NCBI RefSeq assembly: GCF_017368795.1
Contig: NZ_JAFNLL010000017.1
Location: 54,066 to 118,065 of the forward strand
Length of the DNA stretch: 64,000 bases
Direction of reading: 5' to 3'
Source of the DNA: Arthrobacter cavernae
Lineage (GTDB): Bacteria; Actinomycetota; Actinomycetes; Actinomycetales; Micrococcaceae
The translations under genes were made by a program, and so were the position numbers. Position 1 is the first letter of the stretch. The number at the start of each line of letters is the position of its first letter. Under the pieces are notes generated by a model. The model saw only the letters and a program-made list of their open reading frames with translations, did not search any database and had not been told where the DNA came from. Positions 42,018-51,175 of the stretch are shown piece by piece.

Positions 42018-44990
42018 TTGAAATCCACATGCACGCACTCTGGACTGGCCATCGCCTGCCGCACCGCGGCCGCCGGTGCTCTGAGCCTCGGCCTTCTGGC
42101 CGGGCTTGGGCTGCCGGCCAACGCCGCCCCGATCCCGCCGAACAACCCGGCCGCGGCGCCGGGTGTCTTCACCGAGTCCAACATCGGTGCCGACCGCACG
42201 GCGGCCAACTTCTTCTACCGGATTCCCGCCCTGACGTACCTGGGCAACAACGTGGTGCTCGCCTCCTGGGACGGCCGTCCCGGCAGCGCCGCCGATGCCC
42301 CGAATGCCAACTCGATCGTGCAGCGCCGCAGCACCGACGGCGGCCAGACCTGGGGTCCAGTGCAGGTCATCGCCGCAGGCCACATGGGCGACGCCACCGG
42401 GCCCAAGTACGGCTACAGCGACCCGTCCTACATCTACGATGCCGAGGCCGGCAAGGTCTTCAACCTCTTTGTGTACTCCAAGGACCAGGGTTTCCACGGC
42501 AGCCAGTTCGGCAACGACGACGCCGACCGTACCGTGATCTCCTCCGCCGTGATCGAGTCCTCCGACGGTGGCGTCACCTGGAGCCAGCCGCGCCTCATCA
42601 CCAACGTCACCAAGCCGGGCACCAGCAAGACCAGCCCGGTAGCCGGCGACGTCCGCTCCAACTTCGCCTCCTCCGGTGAGGGCATCCAGCTCAAGTATGG
42701 CCAGTACAAGGGCCGCCTGGTCCAGCAGTACGCCGGCGATGTCCGCCAAGCCGACGGCACCAACAAGATCCAGGCCTACAGCGTCTACTCGGACGATCAC
42801 GGCGTCACGTGGCACAAGGGCGCCAACGTGGGCGACCGCATGGACGAGAACAAGACGGTTGAGCTCTCCGACGGCCGCGTGCTGCTGAACTCGCGCGACA
42901 ACGCCAACCAGGGCTACCGCAAGGTGGCTGTCTCCACCGACGGCGGCGCCAGCTACGGTCCCGTCACCCAGGACACCGAGCTCCCGGACCCGGCCAACAA
43001 CGGCGCCATCGCCCGGATGTTCCCGGCGGCGGAGCAGGGTTCGTCCGATGCCAAAAAGCTCATCTTCACCAACTCCAACTCCAAGACCGGCCGTGAGAAC
43101 GTCTCCGCCCGCGTCTCCTGCGACGACGGCGCCACCTGGCCCGGCGTGCGCACCATCCGCTCCGGCTTCTCCGCCTACTCCACCGTGACCCGGCTGGAAG
43201 ACGGCAAGTTCGGCGTGCTGTACGAGGGCAACTACACCGACAACATCCAGTTCGCGAAGTTCGACGACGCGTGGCTGAACTACGTCTGCGCCCCGCTGTC
43301 CGTGCCAGCCCTCACCACGGCCCCCGGCGCCACCAAGCAGATAGCGGTCACCGTCACCAACCAGGAAGCCACCACGCTGTCCGGCGCCAACGCCACGGTC
43401 TATACCCCCACCGGCTGGACCGCCACCACGGTGCCCGTCCCCGACGTCGCGCCCGGCGCCTCGGTGACCGTCAACGTGGACCTGACCGCACCGGCGAACG
43501 CCAGCGGCCCGCAGAACCTCAACGCCGCGTTCACGACGGCGGATGGCCGGGTTTCGCAGTTCACCTTCACGGCCACCGTCCCGGCAGCCCCGCAGGTGGG
43601 CCTCACCATCACCGGAACGGCCCCTGCCCGCGACGTCGTCACCAGCCCGTACCAGACGGGCGACGTCCTGGGCTACACGTTCAACGTCAAGAGCACCGCC
43701 AACGTCACCGCGAATTCAGTGCCCGCCTCCGGCAACTTTGAGACCGGCTTCCTCCCGCCCGCCCCGGGCGCACCCAGCTCGCCCAACTGCCGGTTCAACA
43801 GCCTGGCCGCCGGCGCCAACTACAACTGCACCACGGCCAAGCACACGCTGACGGCCGAGGACATCGCCCGCGGCTATTTCGTCCCCCAGGCGAGCTTCAC
43901 CATCACGGCCAGCGCGACGCCGTCGCTCACCAAGACGGTTCCGTTCACCGGTGCCGCAGTGGCACTGCGTGACGGCCTTGTCTCCGCCGCCATCACGGGC
44001 GCCCGCGGCGATGCCGGGCGCGATCTCGCCACCCAGCCGTACGCTGCCGGTGACGCTTTCCCGTACACGTTCAGTGTGAGCAACACGAGTCCGCTCGTGG
44101 AAAAAGTGGTCCCCACTGCCGGCAACTTCAGCCCGTTCGTCCCTGAAGGCCCGGGCAACTGCCGCTACGGCGTGCTGCCGGCCGGCCAGGGCTACAGCTG
44201 CGCGACGCCGCGCCACGCCGTGACGGTGGACGAGGCCGCGCAGGGCTTCTTCGTCCCGCAGACCACGTGGGAAGTCAGCTCCGCGGGCCAGAGCAGCAAG
44301 AACTACACGATCGACGGCGGCGAAGTTGACCTGAAGGTCCGTGACGCCAAGCTTGAAGGCACTGTGGCCGCCGAGTGGAACGACGCCGACGGCGACCGTT
44401 TCGCCAGCGCGGGCGATGCCGTCACGTACACCTACACGGTGGGCAACGCCGGCAATGTTTCGCTGACCGGGCTGAGTGCACCGGACGCCTCGATCAGTGA
44501 GCCGAACGTGGCCGTGGGCGGGACCGTGACGGCAACGCGCGAGCACGTCCTGACCGCAGCCGACATCGCGGCAGGCCGCCTCGACGCCGTGTCGTTCGAA
44601 GCAACCGCCTCCAACGGCGCAAAGCGGGTCACGGTCACGGTGACCGGCGGCGCCGTCGTGCTGGCTTTCCAGCCGGCGCAGCCGGAGACGGTTCCCGTCC
44701 TGGCCGTCCAGGACCTCGGGGAGCAGACGGCTCCGCTCGAGCTGGGCACCCAGGATAAATACTGCAACGGCCAGAAGGTGACCCTGAAGGGTCTCGACTA
44801 CGGCCAGTGGTACTACGTCTACCTCAACAAGAAGAGCTACCGGATCGGCTGGATTTTCCCCACCACCGACAACACGGTTGAGTTCATCCTGCCCTCCGAC
44901 GTGCAGAACGGCCGCGACGACGTGGTGGTGCTGGACAAGGACGGAAACCAGGTCTCCTTCGACCTCCTGCAGGTCACGCCCAAAGGCTGA
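42018..44990 (+). CDS. Secreted sialidase (GH33) with NEW3-like and repeat C-terminal modules
   Basis: A 990-residue exo-alpha-sialidase that would release sialic acid from glycoconjugates. TTG at 42018 is the start: AAAGGA lies nine bases upstream and a clean signal peptide (TAAAGALSLGLLAGLGLPANAA) follows at once. The catalytic domain has FYRIPAL (Arg68) and Asp boxes STDGGQTW, SSDGGVTW, SDDHGVTW, STDGGASY and CDDGATW. After residue 440 come a NEW3-like domain, then three DUF11-like repeats with C..L.AG..Y.C and GYFVPQASF-type ends, and a unique C-terminus. The repeats are shared with sialidase 2. Confidence 0.9.
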   Translation: MKSTCTHSGLAIACRTAAAGALSLGLLAGLGLPANAAPIPPNNPAAAPGVFTESNIGADRTAANFFYRIPALTYLGNNVVLASWDGRPGSAADAPNANSIVQRRSTDGGQTWGPVQVIAAGHMGDATGPKYGYSDPSYIYDAEAGKVFNLFVYSKDQGFHGSQFGNDDADRTVISSAVIESSDGGVTWSQPRLITNVTKPGTSKTSPVAGDVRSNFASSGEGIQLKYGQYKGRLVQQYAGDVRQADGTNKIQAYSVYSDDHGVTWHKGANVGDRMDENKTVELSDGRVLLNSRDNANQGYRKVAVSTDGGASYGPVTQDTELPDPANNGAIARMFPAAEQGSSDAKKLIFTNSNSKTGRENVSARVSCDDGATWPGVRTIRSGFSAYSTVTRLEDGKFGVLYEGNYTDNIQFAKFDDAWLNYVCAPLSVPALTTAPGATKQIAVTVTNQEATTLSGANATVYTPTGWTATTVPVPDVAPGASVTVNVDLTAPANASGPQNLNAAFTTADGRVSQFTFTATVPAAPQVGLTITGTAPARDVVTSPYQTGDVLGYTFNVKSTANVTANSVPASGNFETGFLPPAPGAPSSPNCRFNSLAAGANYNCTTAKHTLTAEDIARGYFVPQASFTITASATPSLTKTVPFTGAAVALRDGLVSAAITGARGDAGRDLATQPYAAGDAFPYTFSVSNTSPLVEKVVPTAGNFSPFVPEGPGNCRYGVLPAGQGYSCATPRHAVTVDEAAQGFFVPQTTWEVSSAGQSSKNYTIDGGEVDLKVRDAKLEGTVAAEWNDADGDRFASAGDAVTYTYTVGNAGNVSLTGLSAPDASISEPNVAVGGTVTATREHVLTAADIAAGRLDAVSFEATASNGAKRVTVTVTGGAVVLAFQPAQPETVPVLAVQDLGEQTAPLELGTQDKYCNGQKVTLKGLDYGQWYYVYLNKKSYRIGWIFPTTDNTVEFILPSDVQNGRDDVVVLDKDGNQVSFDLLQVTPKG

Positions 44991-45034
44991 GTTGGGTTAG
45001 GACCCCTGCCCCGCGGCAGGCGGTAAACAACTGG

Positions 45035-45063
45035 GCGGGCCGGTGGATCTTCCACCGGCCCGC
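45035..45063 (+). terminator. Hairpin terminator after sialidase 1
   Basis: GCGGGCCGGTGGA (45035-45047) and TCCACCGGCCCGC (45051-45063) pair perfectly around TCT, followed by a T-rich TCTTCCTGTTTT. Confidence 0.82.
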
Positions 45064-45182
45064 TCTTCCTGTTTTGGGAGCCCTTTCCGCCGGGCGTGAC
45101 AAGGCAAAAATGTCCAGGTGTGCTCTATGTCATATTCAGCTGCCGCTCGGTACCCTGAGAATCAGCTGGTCCTTTGCTCAAA

Positions 45183-45197
45183 TGACAAGAAGTGTCA
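45183..45197. promoter_or_regulatory. TGACA-N5-TGTCA inverted repeat upstream of the subtilase
   Basis: TGACA (45183-45187) and TGTCA (45193-45197) are separated by AGAAG, with partly symmetric flanks. It lies 75 bases before the subtilase start, beyond a weak TACCCT -10 candidate. It may be an operator. Confidence 0.35.
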
Positions 45198-45271
45198 AAT
45201 GGCAACCGGTCCCAGTTGATTGATCCAGGCCCCAACGACCGGATCGCCCTTATTGAAAGGTGCAACCACTC

Positions 45272-48200
45272 GTGAAATCACAAGGAAAGGGATTCGTGCG
45301 AAGCGGGGGGCTTCGAAAGGCTTCGGCACTCGCCGTGGGACTTCCGCTACTGTTCTCCTCCGTGGCGTTGGCACCCACCCACGCCGCCCCGGACACAACG
45401 GTGGCGGGCATCGCCAAGAAAAACATTGACCCCGGTGCCCTCCAAGACGGACGCTACATGGTGGTCCTGGCAGAGAAGCCTGCGGCAACGTACGACGGCG
45501 GGACCCCGGGTTTTGAGGCCACCAAACCGAAGGAGGGCAAGAAGCTCGACGCCAACAAAGCCGAGGTCAGGAAGTACCGGTCCCACCTGGAGCAGAAGCA
45601 CCAGGAGGTGGCCAAACAGGAAAACGTGCAGATCAAGCGCGAGTTCACCGCGGCCGTCAACGGCTTCAGCGCGAACCTTTCCGCCGACCAGGCCATCAAC
45701 CTGGCCAAGGACCCCAAGGTCCTGATGGTTGCACCCGACACCCAGTTTGCCCCTGACTACTCCACCACGGACTTCCTGAAGCTCAGCGGGCCCAACGGCA
45801 CCTGGAACACCCAGTACGGCGGCCAGGCGAATGCCGGCAAGGGCACCGTGGTGGGTGTGATCGACACCGGGTACACGCCGTCCAGTCCGTTTTTCTCCGG
45901 GGAACCGGTATCCCCGCTGCTCGGGAACCCGCAAGTGGGCGTGCCGTACCGCACGGCCGACGGCAAGATCGCGATGCTCAAGGCCGACGGCGATACCTTC
46001 GTCGGCGAATGCCAGGCCGGCCAGGGCTTTGACGGAACGGCCTGCAACTCCAAGGTCCTCAGCGCCCGCTACTTTGCCGAGCCGTTCCTGGAAACCGTTC
46101 CCCCGGCCAACCGGGCACCCCAGGAACTGATCTCACCCGTTGACGTGGACAGCCACGGAACGCACACGGCCAGCACGGCTGCGGGCAATGCCAACATTGA
46201 AACCAGCGTGGACGGACGCAGCTTCGGCATCACGAGCGGCATCGCCCCGGCTGCCAAGATCTCCGTGTACAAGATCTGCTGGGAAGACAATGATCCCGTC
46301 ACCGGCGGCTGTTTCGGCTCCGCCGCTGTTGACGCGATCGAACAAGCCATCCTGGACGGCGTAGACGTGCTGAACTACTCGATCTCCGGCTCGGCGACCA
46401 CCACCACAGACCCGGTCTCCCTGGCCTTCCTCTCTGCCGCTTCCGCTGGCATCTTCGTCGCGGCATCGGCCGGCAACTCCGGCCCGAACGCCGGCACCGT
46501 CCACCACGGGGCACCGTGGCTGACCACCGTTGCCGCCACCTCGTTCTCCCAGGAGCTCCAGGGAACCATCGAATTCTCGGACGGCAGCAAGCACCGCGGC
46601 GCCAGCATCATGAACAAGGAGGTGATCGGGGCCGGCGTCGTACTGTCCACCAACGCAGCCTCAGCCACCGGCAACGCAGCACTCTGCACCCCTGGCTCCC
46701 TGGATCCCGCAAAGATCGCCGGCAAGGTTGTGGTCTGTGACCGCGGCGTTGTCGACCGTGTTGCCAAGAGTCGCGAGGTCCTCCGCGGCGGCGGCGTGGG
46801 CATGATCCTGGTAAACCTCGTTGACTCCTCCCTGGACACCGACAAGCACGCGGTGCCCACTGTCCACGTGAACCCGCCGGCCACCCAGGCCATCAAAGAC
46901 AAGGTGACAGCCAACCCGGCCATCACGGTCTCCCTGCTGAACCGGGACACCACGGGCCTGCCCCTTGAGGCGCAGCCGCAGATTGCCGGCTTCTCGTCCC
47001 GCGGTCCGCTGCTCGCCACCGATTCGGACCTCCTGAAGCCGGACGTCTCGGCTCCCGGCGTGGCCGTCCTGGCGGGCGTTTCGCCCATCGGCACCGGAGG
47101 CGACACCTTCGGCTTGCTGTCCGGTACATCCATGGCCGCCCCGCATGTGGCCGGTTTCGGTGCGCTGATCCTGGGCAAGAACCCGCAATGGTCCCCGGCC
47201 ACCGTGAAGTCCGCCATGATGACCACGGCCGGGGACGTCGTGCTCGCCAACGGGACCAGGAACACCGATGTCTTCGCCACCGGTGCCGGCCAGGTTGACC
47301 CCGCCGCCGTCCTCTCGCCGGGCCTTGTCTACGACGCCGATACCGAGGACTTCCTCAAATTCATCCAGGGGACGGGACTCGACCTCGGCATGCCGGGTCT
47401 TGGCTCCACCCTCCCGCGCGACATGAACGTCGCCTCCTTCGCCCTGGGCAACCTGGCGGGCAGGATCGAGGTCACCCGTACGGTGACGGCCCTGACTCCG
47501 GGCCTCTACCGCGCCACGGCCAATGTCCCCGGCGTCAAGGTCAAGGTCTCCCCGTCCGTGCTTGACTTCAGATCGGCGGGGGAGAAGAAGACGTTCACGG
47601 TCGAGTTCGAAAACGTGAACGCAGATCTAGGCACTTTCGCCATGGGTTCCCTGAGCTGGCAGAGCGCCGGCAAGACCGTCACGTCCCCGATTGCGGTCCG
47701 TCCGCAGTCGGTCGTGGCGGCCAAGAGCCTCGCCTTCACGGGAGGCCCTAGCGGTTCGGGAGAGATAGACATCGTTGCCGGCACCAACTTGCCGGTGGCC
47801 GTGACCGTCGACGGTCTGTCCAAGGCGGATTCCTCGGCGATCGAACTGGTCCCGGGCCCCTTCACCGGCAGAACTGACGCCTCCAACTTCGTCAAGACGG
47901 TCACGGTGGGACCAGGCAAGGCGCTGGCGAAGTTCTCCGTCATTTCCTCCGATGAAGCCGCCGACTTCGACATGGTGGTCCTGACGCCTGACGGCCAGCT
48001 GTTGGTCTCCGCCACCGGGGCAGCGAGCGAATCGGTATCCGTTCCGAACCCGGCGGCCGGCGACTACATCGTCTTCGCCAACCTGTTCGCAAGCCCGGAC
48101 AACCGGCCCACCAAGGCAAGTGTTGACGCCGCCGTCCTGGGCGCCAACGAAGGCAACGCCACGGTGACTCCGAACCCGATCAGGCTGGGCAACGGCAGTG

Positions 48201-48319
48201 TGGAGACCATCACACTCAACTGGGCGGGCCTGACGCCGGGCACCTACATCGGCCGGCTCACGTTTGCGGGCGCCAGCGATCCTACGTTCGTCACCGTAGT
48301 GGTGGTGCCCGCTGAGTAG
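45272..48319 (+). CDS. Secreted subtilisin-like serine protease (S8) with PA domain
   Basis: A 1015-residue exported protease. GTG at 45272 is preferred to 45260 because GAAAGGTG then sits nine bases upstream. A signal peptide ends at AHAAPD-like THAAPD (about residue 39), followed by an I9-type propeptide (about 55-165). The triad is VIDTGY (Asp198), DSHGTH (His295) and LSGTSMAAPH (Ser620), with the oxyanion Asn in AGNSG (402). A PA domain is inserted at about 440-560. The C-terminal half has Ig-like segments. The frame continues for 25 codons past its TAG stop, see the findings. Confidence 0.92.
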   Translation: MKSQGKGFVRSGGLRKASALAVGLPLLFSSVALAPTHAAPDTTVAGIAKKNIDPGALQDGRYMVVLAEKPAATYDGGTPGFEATKPKEGKKLDANKAEVRKYRSHLEQKHQEVAKQENVQIKREFTAAVNGFSANLSADQAINLAKDPKVLMVAPDTQFAPDYSTTDFLKLSGPNGTWNTQYGGQANAGKGTVVGVIDTGYTPSSPFFSGEPVSPLLGNPQVGVPYRTADGKIAMLKADGDTFVGECQAGQGFDGTACNSKVLSARYFAEPFLETVPPANRAPQELISPVDVDSHGTHTASTAAGNANIETSVDGRSFGITSGIAPAAKISVYKICWEDNDPVTGGCFGSAAVDAIEQAILDGVDVLNYSISGSATTTTDPVSLAFLSAASAGIFVAASAGNSGPNAGTVHHGAPWLTTVAATSFSQELQGTIEFSDGSKHRGASIMNKEVIGAGVVLSTNAASATGNAALCTPGSLDPAKIAGKVVVCDRGVVDRVAKSREVLRGGGVGMILVNLVDSSLDTDKHAVPTVHVNPPATQAIKDKVTANPAITVSLLNRDTTGLPLEAQPQIAGFSSRGPLLATDSDLLKPDVSAPGVAVLAGVSPIGTGGDTFGLLSGTSMAAPHVAGFGALILGKNPQWSPATVKSAMMTTAGDVVLANGTRNTDVFATGAGQVDPAAVLSPGLVYDADTEDFLKFIQGTGLDLGMPGLGSTLPRDMNVASFALGNLAGRIEVTRTVTALTPGLYRATANVPGVKVKVSPSVLDFRSAGEKKTFTVEFENVNADLGTFAMGSLSWQSAGKTVTSPIAVRPQSVVAAKSLAFTGGPSGSGEIDIVAGTNLPVAVTVDGLSKADSSAIELVPGPFTGRTDASNFVKTVTVGPGKALAKFSVISSDEAADFDMVVLTPDGQLLVSATGAASESVSVPNPAAGDYIVFANLFASPDNRPTKASVDAAVLGANEGNATVTPNPIRLGNGSVETITLNWAGLTPGTYIGRLTFAGASDPTFVTVVVVPAE

Positions 48320-48397
48320 GATCCGAAGAAGGACAAGAAAAACAAGGGCAAGATCCGCGGCGACGAGCCGGTGGAGAACCCGAACAACGCCATCTGA
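48320..48397 (+). other. In-frame charged extension after the subtilase stop
   Basis: Directly after TAG (48317-48319) the same frame runs 25 codons to TGA at 48395-48397, encoding a Lys/Asp-rich stretch with KKDKKNKGKIRGDEP and ENPNN. The composition looks like a real protein tail rather than random intergenic DNA. It suggests either a recent nonsense change or stop-codon readthrough. Confidence 0.5.
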
Positions 48398-48577
48398 ACC
48401 GGCGGAACTCAACTGAAGAGCTGAATGAACGGCAGCGACCGGCGGAGGATCCCCCCGGCCGCTGCTGTGCGTTCCGTGCCGCGGCCCGGATACTGCGGGC
48501 GCCCCCTTGCCGTGCGGTGGTCCCAGGGTGTCGAATCTGTAGACAGGGTCGAGCGCGGGAACACTCCAGGAGGCACC

Positions 48578-50779
48578 ATGTCGGCGAAAGGCACAAGCGG
48601 CACGGCGAAAAGTCCGGGGCGGCCCCCGTCCGAGTCCCGGCGGGGAGATGCGTCCGCCGTGCCCGGCATGGACGGTCCTGGGGGCATCCGCAACGTGGCC
48701 CTGGTGGGCCGCTCGGGCGCCGGCAAGACGATGCTGGTGGAGGCCCTGTTGGCGGCCACGGGCGTCATTTCGCGGATGGGATCGATCGTGGACGGCACCA
48801 CTCTGAGCGACTCGGAACCGGCCGAAATCCACCAGCAGCGGTCGGTGGCGCTTTCCGTGGCGCCGCTGTCCCTGGACGGGCTCAAGGTGAACCTCATCGA
48901 TACGCCCGGCTACACGGACTTTGTGGGCGAGCTGCGTGCCGGCCTCCGCGCAGCGGATGCTGCCCTGTTCGTGGTGTCCGCCAGCGATCCCATCGACGCG
49001 GCGACCACGGCTTTGTGGGCCGAGTGCGAACGTGTCGGAATGCCCCGTGCCGTGGTGATCAGCCGCCTGGACCATCCGCGGGCGGATTACGACGCCGCCC
49101 TGGCCGCCTGCCGCGAGGCGTTCGGCGAGTCAGTGCTGCCGCTGCATTTGCCCGTGCGCACCGACGGAGCTGTCACCGGACTGCTCGGGCTGCTTGCCGG
49201 AACGGTTTCGGACTACAGCGCCACCGAACGCGCCGCCGAACGCCGCGCCGAGCGCCCCGCGGTGCGCCCGGCGGAGCCCGCCGAGCTGGCCGCCGCGGAG
49301 TCCGCACGCGGCGCACTCATCGAGGGGATCATCGCGGAGAGCGAGGACGAGACCCTGATGGACCGCTACCTCGGCGGTGAGGACATCGCCCTGGAAACGG
49401 TGGCCGAGGACCTGGAGACCGCCGTCGCGCGCGGTTCGTTCTTCCCGGTGCTGGCCACCTCGGCAGAAACAGGGGTCGGCATCGACGAACTGCTGGAGGT
49501 ACTGGGCAGCTCGTTCCCGTCTCCGCTCGAACGCCCCCTGCCGGCAGTGACGGAGCTCGATGGCGCGCCGGCCAAGAGGCTCAGCTGCGACCCCGCGGGG
49601 CCGCTGGCCGGCGAGGTGGTCCGCACCAGCATCGATCCGTTCCTCGGCCGGGTCTGCCTGGTGCGCGTCTTCTCCGGCACGCTGCGGCAGGATTCGGCCG
49701 TGCACGTGGCCGGGCACGGCCTGTCCGCCCGCGGTCACCAGGACCACGACGCCGACGAACGGCTCACGCACCTGCACTCCCCGCTGGGCTCAACCCTGCG
49801 GCCCATGCCGCAGTGCGTGGCCGGAGACATCTGTGCCATCACCAAGGTGGGGAGCGCCGAAACCGGCGACACGGTATCGGCGAAGGAGCTGCCGCTCCTG
49901 CTGTTGCCCTGGGACATGCCGGAGCCGCTGATGCCTGTGGCGGTCAAGGCGGCCTCGCGCAACGATGAGGACGCCCTGGCTAAGAGCCTGGGTAAGGTCA
50001 CGGCAGGCGACCCGACGCTGCGTGTGGAACGCAACGCCGAAACCCATCAGCTGATCCTGTGGTGCATGGGCCAGGCACACGCCGACGTGGTGCTGGACCG
50101 GCTCCGTGAGCAGGGTGTGAAACTGGAGACGGTCGGCGTGATCACGCCGCTCCGGGAGACCTTCGCCGCGCCTGCCAGCGGCCACGGACGCTACGTTAAG
50201 CAGTCCGGCGGGCACGGCCAGTACGCCATCTGCGACATCGATGTGGAGCCCCTTGAGCGCGGTGCCGGCTTCGAGTTCATCGACAAGATCGTGGGCGGCG
50301 TGGTTCCCGGGCCCTTCATCACCTCGGTGGAGAAGGGCGTCCGGGCGCAGATGCAGAAGGGCGTGTCCGCCGGTTTCCCGGTGGTGGACATCCGGGTGCG
50401 GCTGGTGGGCGGCAAGGCCCACAGCGTGGACTCCTCCGATGCCGCGTTCCAGGCGGCGGGCGCGCTGGCGCTGCGCGAGGCGGCGGCCGCCACGCGCATC
50501 CAGCTCCTTGAGCCCGTCTCCGCGGTGACCATCACCGTCCCGGACGAGTTTGTGGGCGCCGTGATGAGCGATCTGTCCTCCCGCCGCGGGCGGCTGACCG
50601 GCACAATCGCGGCCGACGGCGAGGGCACCGAGATCAGCGCCGAAGTCCCGGACGATGAGCTGCTGCGGTACGTCGTCGAGCTGCGCGCACTGACCGCGGG
50701 AACCGGCCGCTTCCGCCGCAGCTACCTGCGGCACGAACCGCTGCCGCCCAACGTCACCCCGCCGGTCCTGAACGCCTGA
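48578..50779 (+). CDS. fusA2: Elongation factor G-like GTPase (EF-G2 type)
   Basis: A 733-residue translation-factor-like GTPase. ATG at 48578 has AGGAGG seven bases upstream. The P-loop is GRSGAGKT (44-51), G3 is DTPGYTDF, and G4 is SRLD instead of NKxD, which is a known feature of this divergent group. An Ala/Glu/Arg-rich insert (ERAAERRAERPAVRPAEPAE) follows. EF-G domains III-V show VRLVGGKAHSVDSSD and RRGRLTGT. EF-G2 proteins of Actinobacteria bind ribosomes but do not replace EF-G; function is uncertain. Confidence 0.9.
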   Translation: MSAKGTSGTAKSPGRPPSESRRGDASAVPGMDGPGGIRNVALVGRSGAGKTMLVEALLAATGVISRMGSIVDGTTLSDSEPAEIHQQRSVALSVAPLSLDGLKVNLIDTPGYTDFVGELRAGLRAADAALFVVSASDPIDAATTALWAECERVGMPRAVVISRLDHPRADYDAALAACREAFGESVLPLHLPVRTDGAVTGLLGLLAGTVSDYSATERAAERRAERPAVRPAEPAELAAAESARGALIEGIIAESEDETLMDRYLGGEDIALETVAEDLETAVARGSFFPVLATSAETGVGIDELLEVLGSSFPSPLERPLPAVTELDGAPAKRLSCDPAGPLAGEVVRTSIDPFLGRVCLVRVFSGTLRQDSAVHVAGHGLSARGHQDHDADERLTHLHSPLGSTLRPMPQCVAGDICAITKVGSAETGDTVSAKELPLLLLPWDMPEPLMPVAVKAASRNDEDALAKSLGKVTAGDPTLRVERNAETHQLILWCMGQAHADVVLDRLREQGVKLETVGVITPLRETFAAPASGHGRYVKQSGGHGQYAICDIDVEPLERGAGFEFIDKIVGGVVPGPFITSVEKGVRAQMQKGVSAGFPVVDIRVRLVGGKAHSVDSSDAAFQAAGALALREAAAATRIQLLEPVSAVTITVPDEFVGAVMSDLSSRRGRLTGTIAADGEGTEISAEVPDDELLRYVVELRALTAGTGRFRRSYLRHEPLPPNVTPPVLNA

Positions 50780-50789
50780 CGCCGCCGCG

Positions 50790-51173
50790 CTAAACGTCCC
50801 CCGTGGACCCTGCCACGCCGCCGAGCAGCGCGGCCATGGTGCGCCAGCGCGCAATCTCGCAGCCGTCCGTCCGGCTGAAACGGCTGCTGACCTTGCGGCC
50901 ATGGAACCAGCCGGTCACCACCGCCACCTGCGGACCCCCGTACTGTTGCGTGCAGATCCGGTACGGCGTGGGCACCGGGAAGAAGACCGCTTCGCCGTGC
51001 TGCTCGACGGCGGCTAGAGCCGCGGGCGCATCCGGCAGGGTGGAGCCGGGGGAGAGGCGGCCGTCGGCGGCGCGGAGGACGAACTCATGCTCCGGGCCGC
51101 CAGGCGACTCGGTCAGCTTGACGGTCAGCTCGACGTCGTACGGTGAATCCTGACGCGTTTCCGCGGAAGCCAT
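50790..51173 (-). CDS. Subtilisin-inhibitor (SSI)-like protein without signal peptide
   Basis: A 127-residue protein resembling the Streptomyces subtilisin inhibitor fold: YDVELTVKLTESPGG, YRICTQQYGGPQVAVVTG and FHGRKVSSRFSRTDGCEIARW match the second half of the lipoprotein at 52113-52691. It has no export signal, and the first disulfide pair is missing (one Cys pair remains). It could be an intracellular or decayed member. It is last in a minus-strand set with the 51176-52138 gene. Confidence 0.6.
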   Translation of the reverse strand: MASAETRQDSPYDVELTVKLTESPGGPEHEFVLRAADGRLSPGSTLPDAPAALAAVEQHGEAVFFPVPTPYRICTQQYGGPQVAVVTGWFHGRKVSSRFSRTDGCEIARWRTMAALLGGVAGSTGDV

Positions 51174-51175
51174 GG

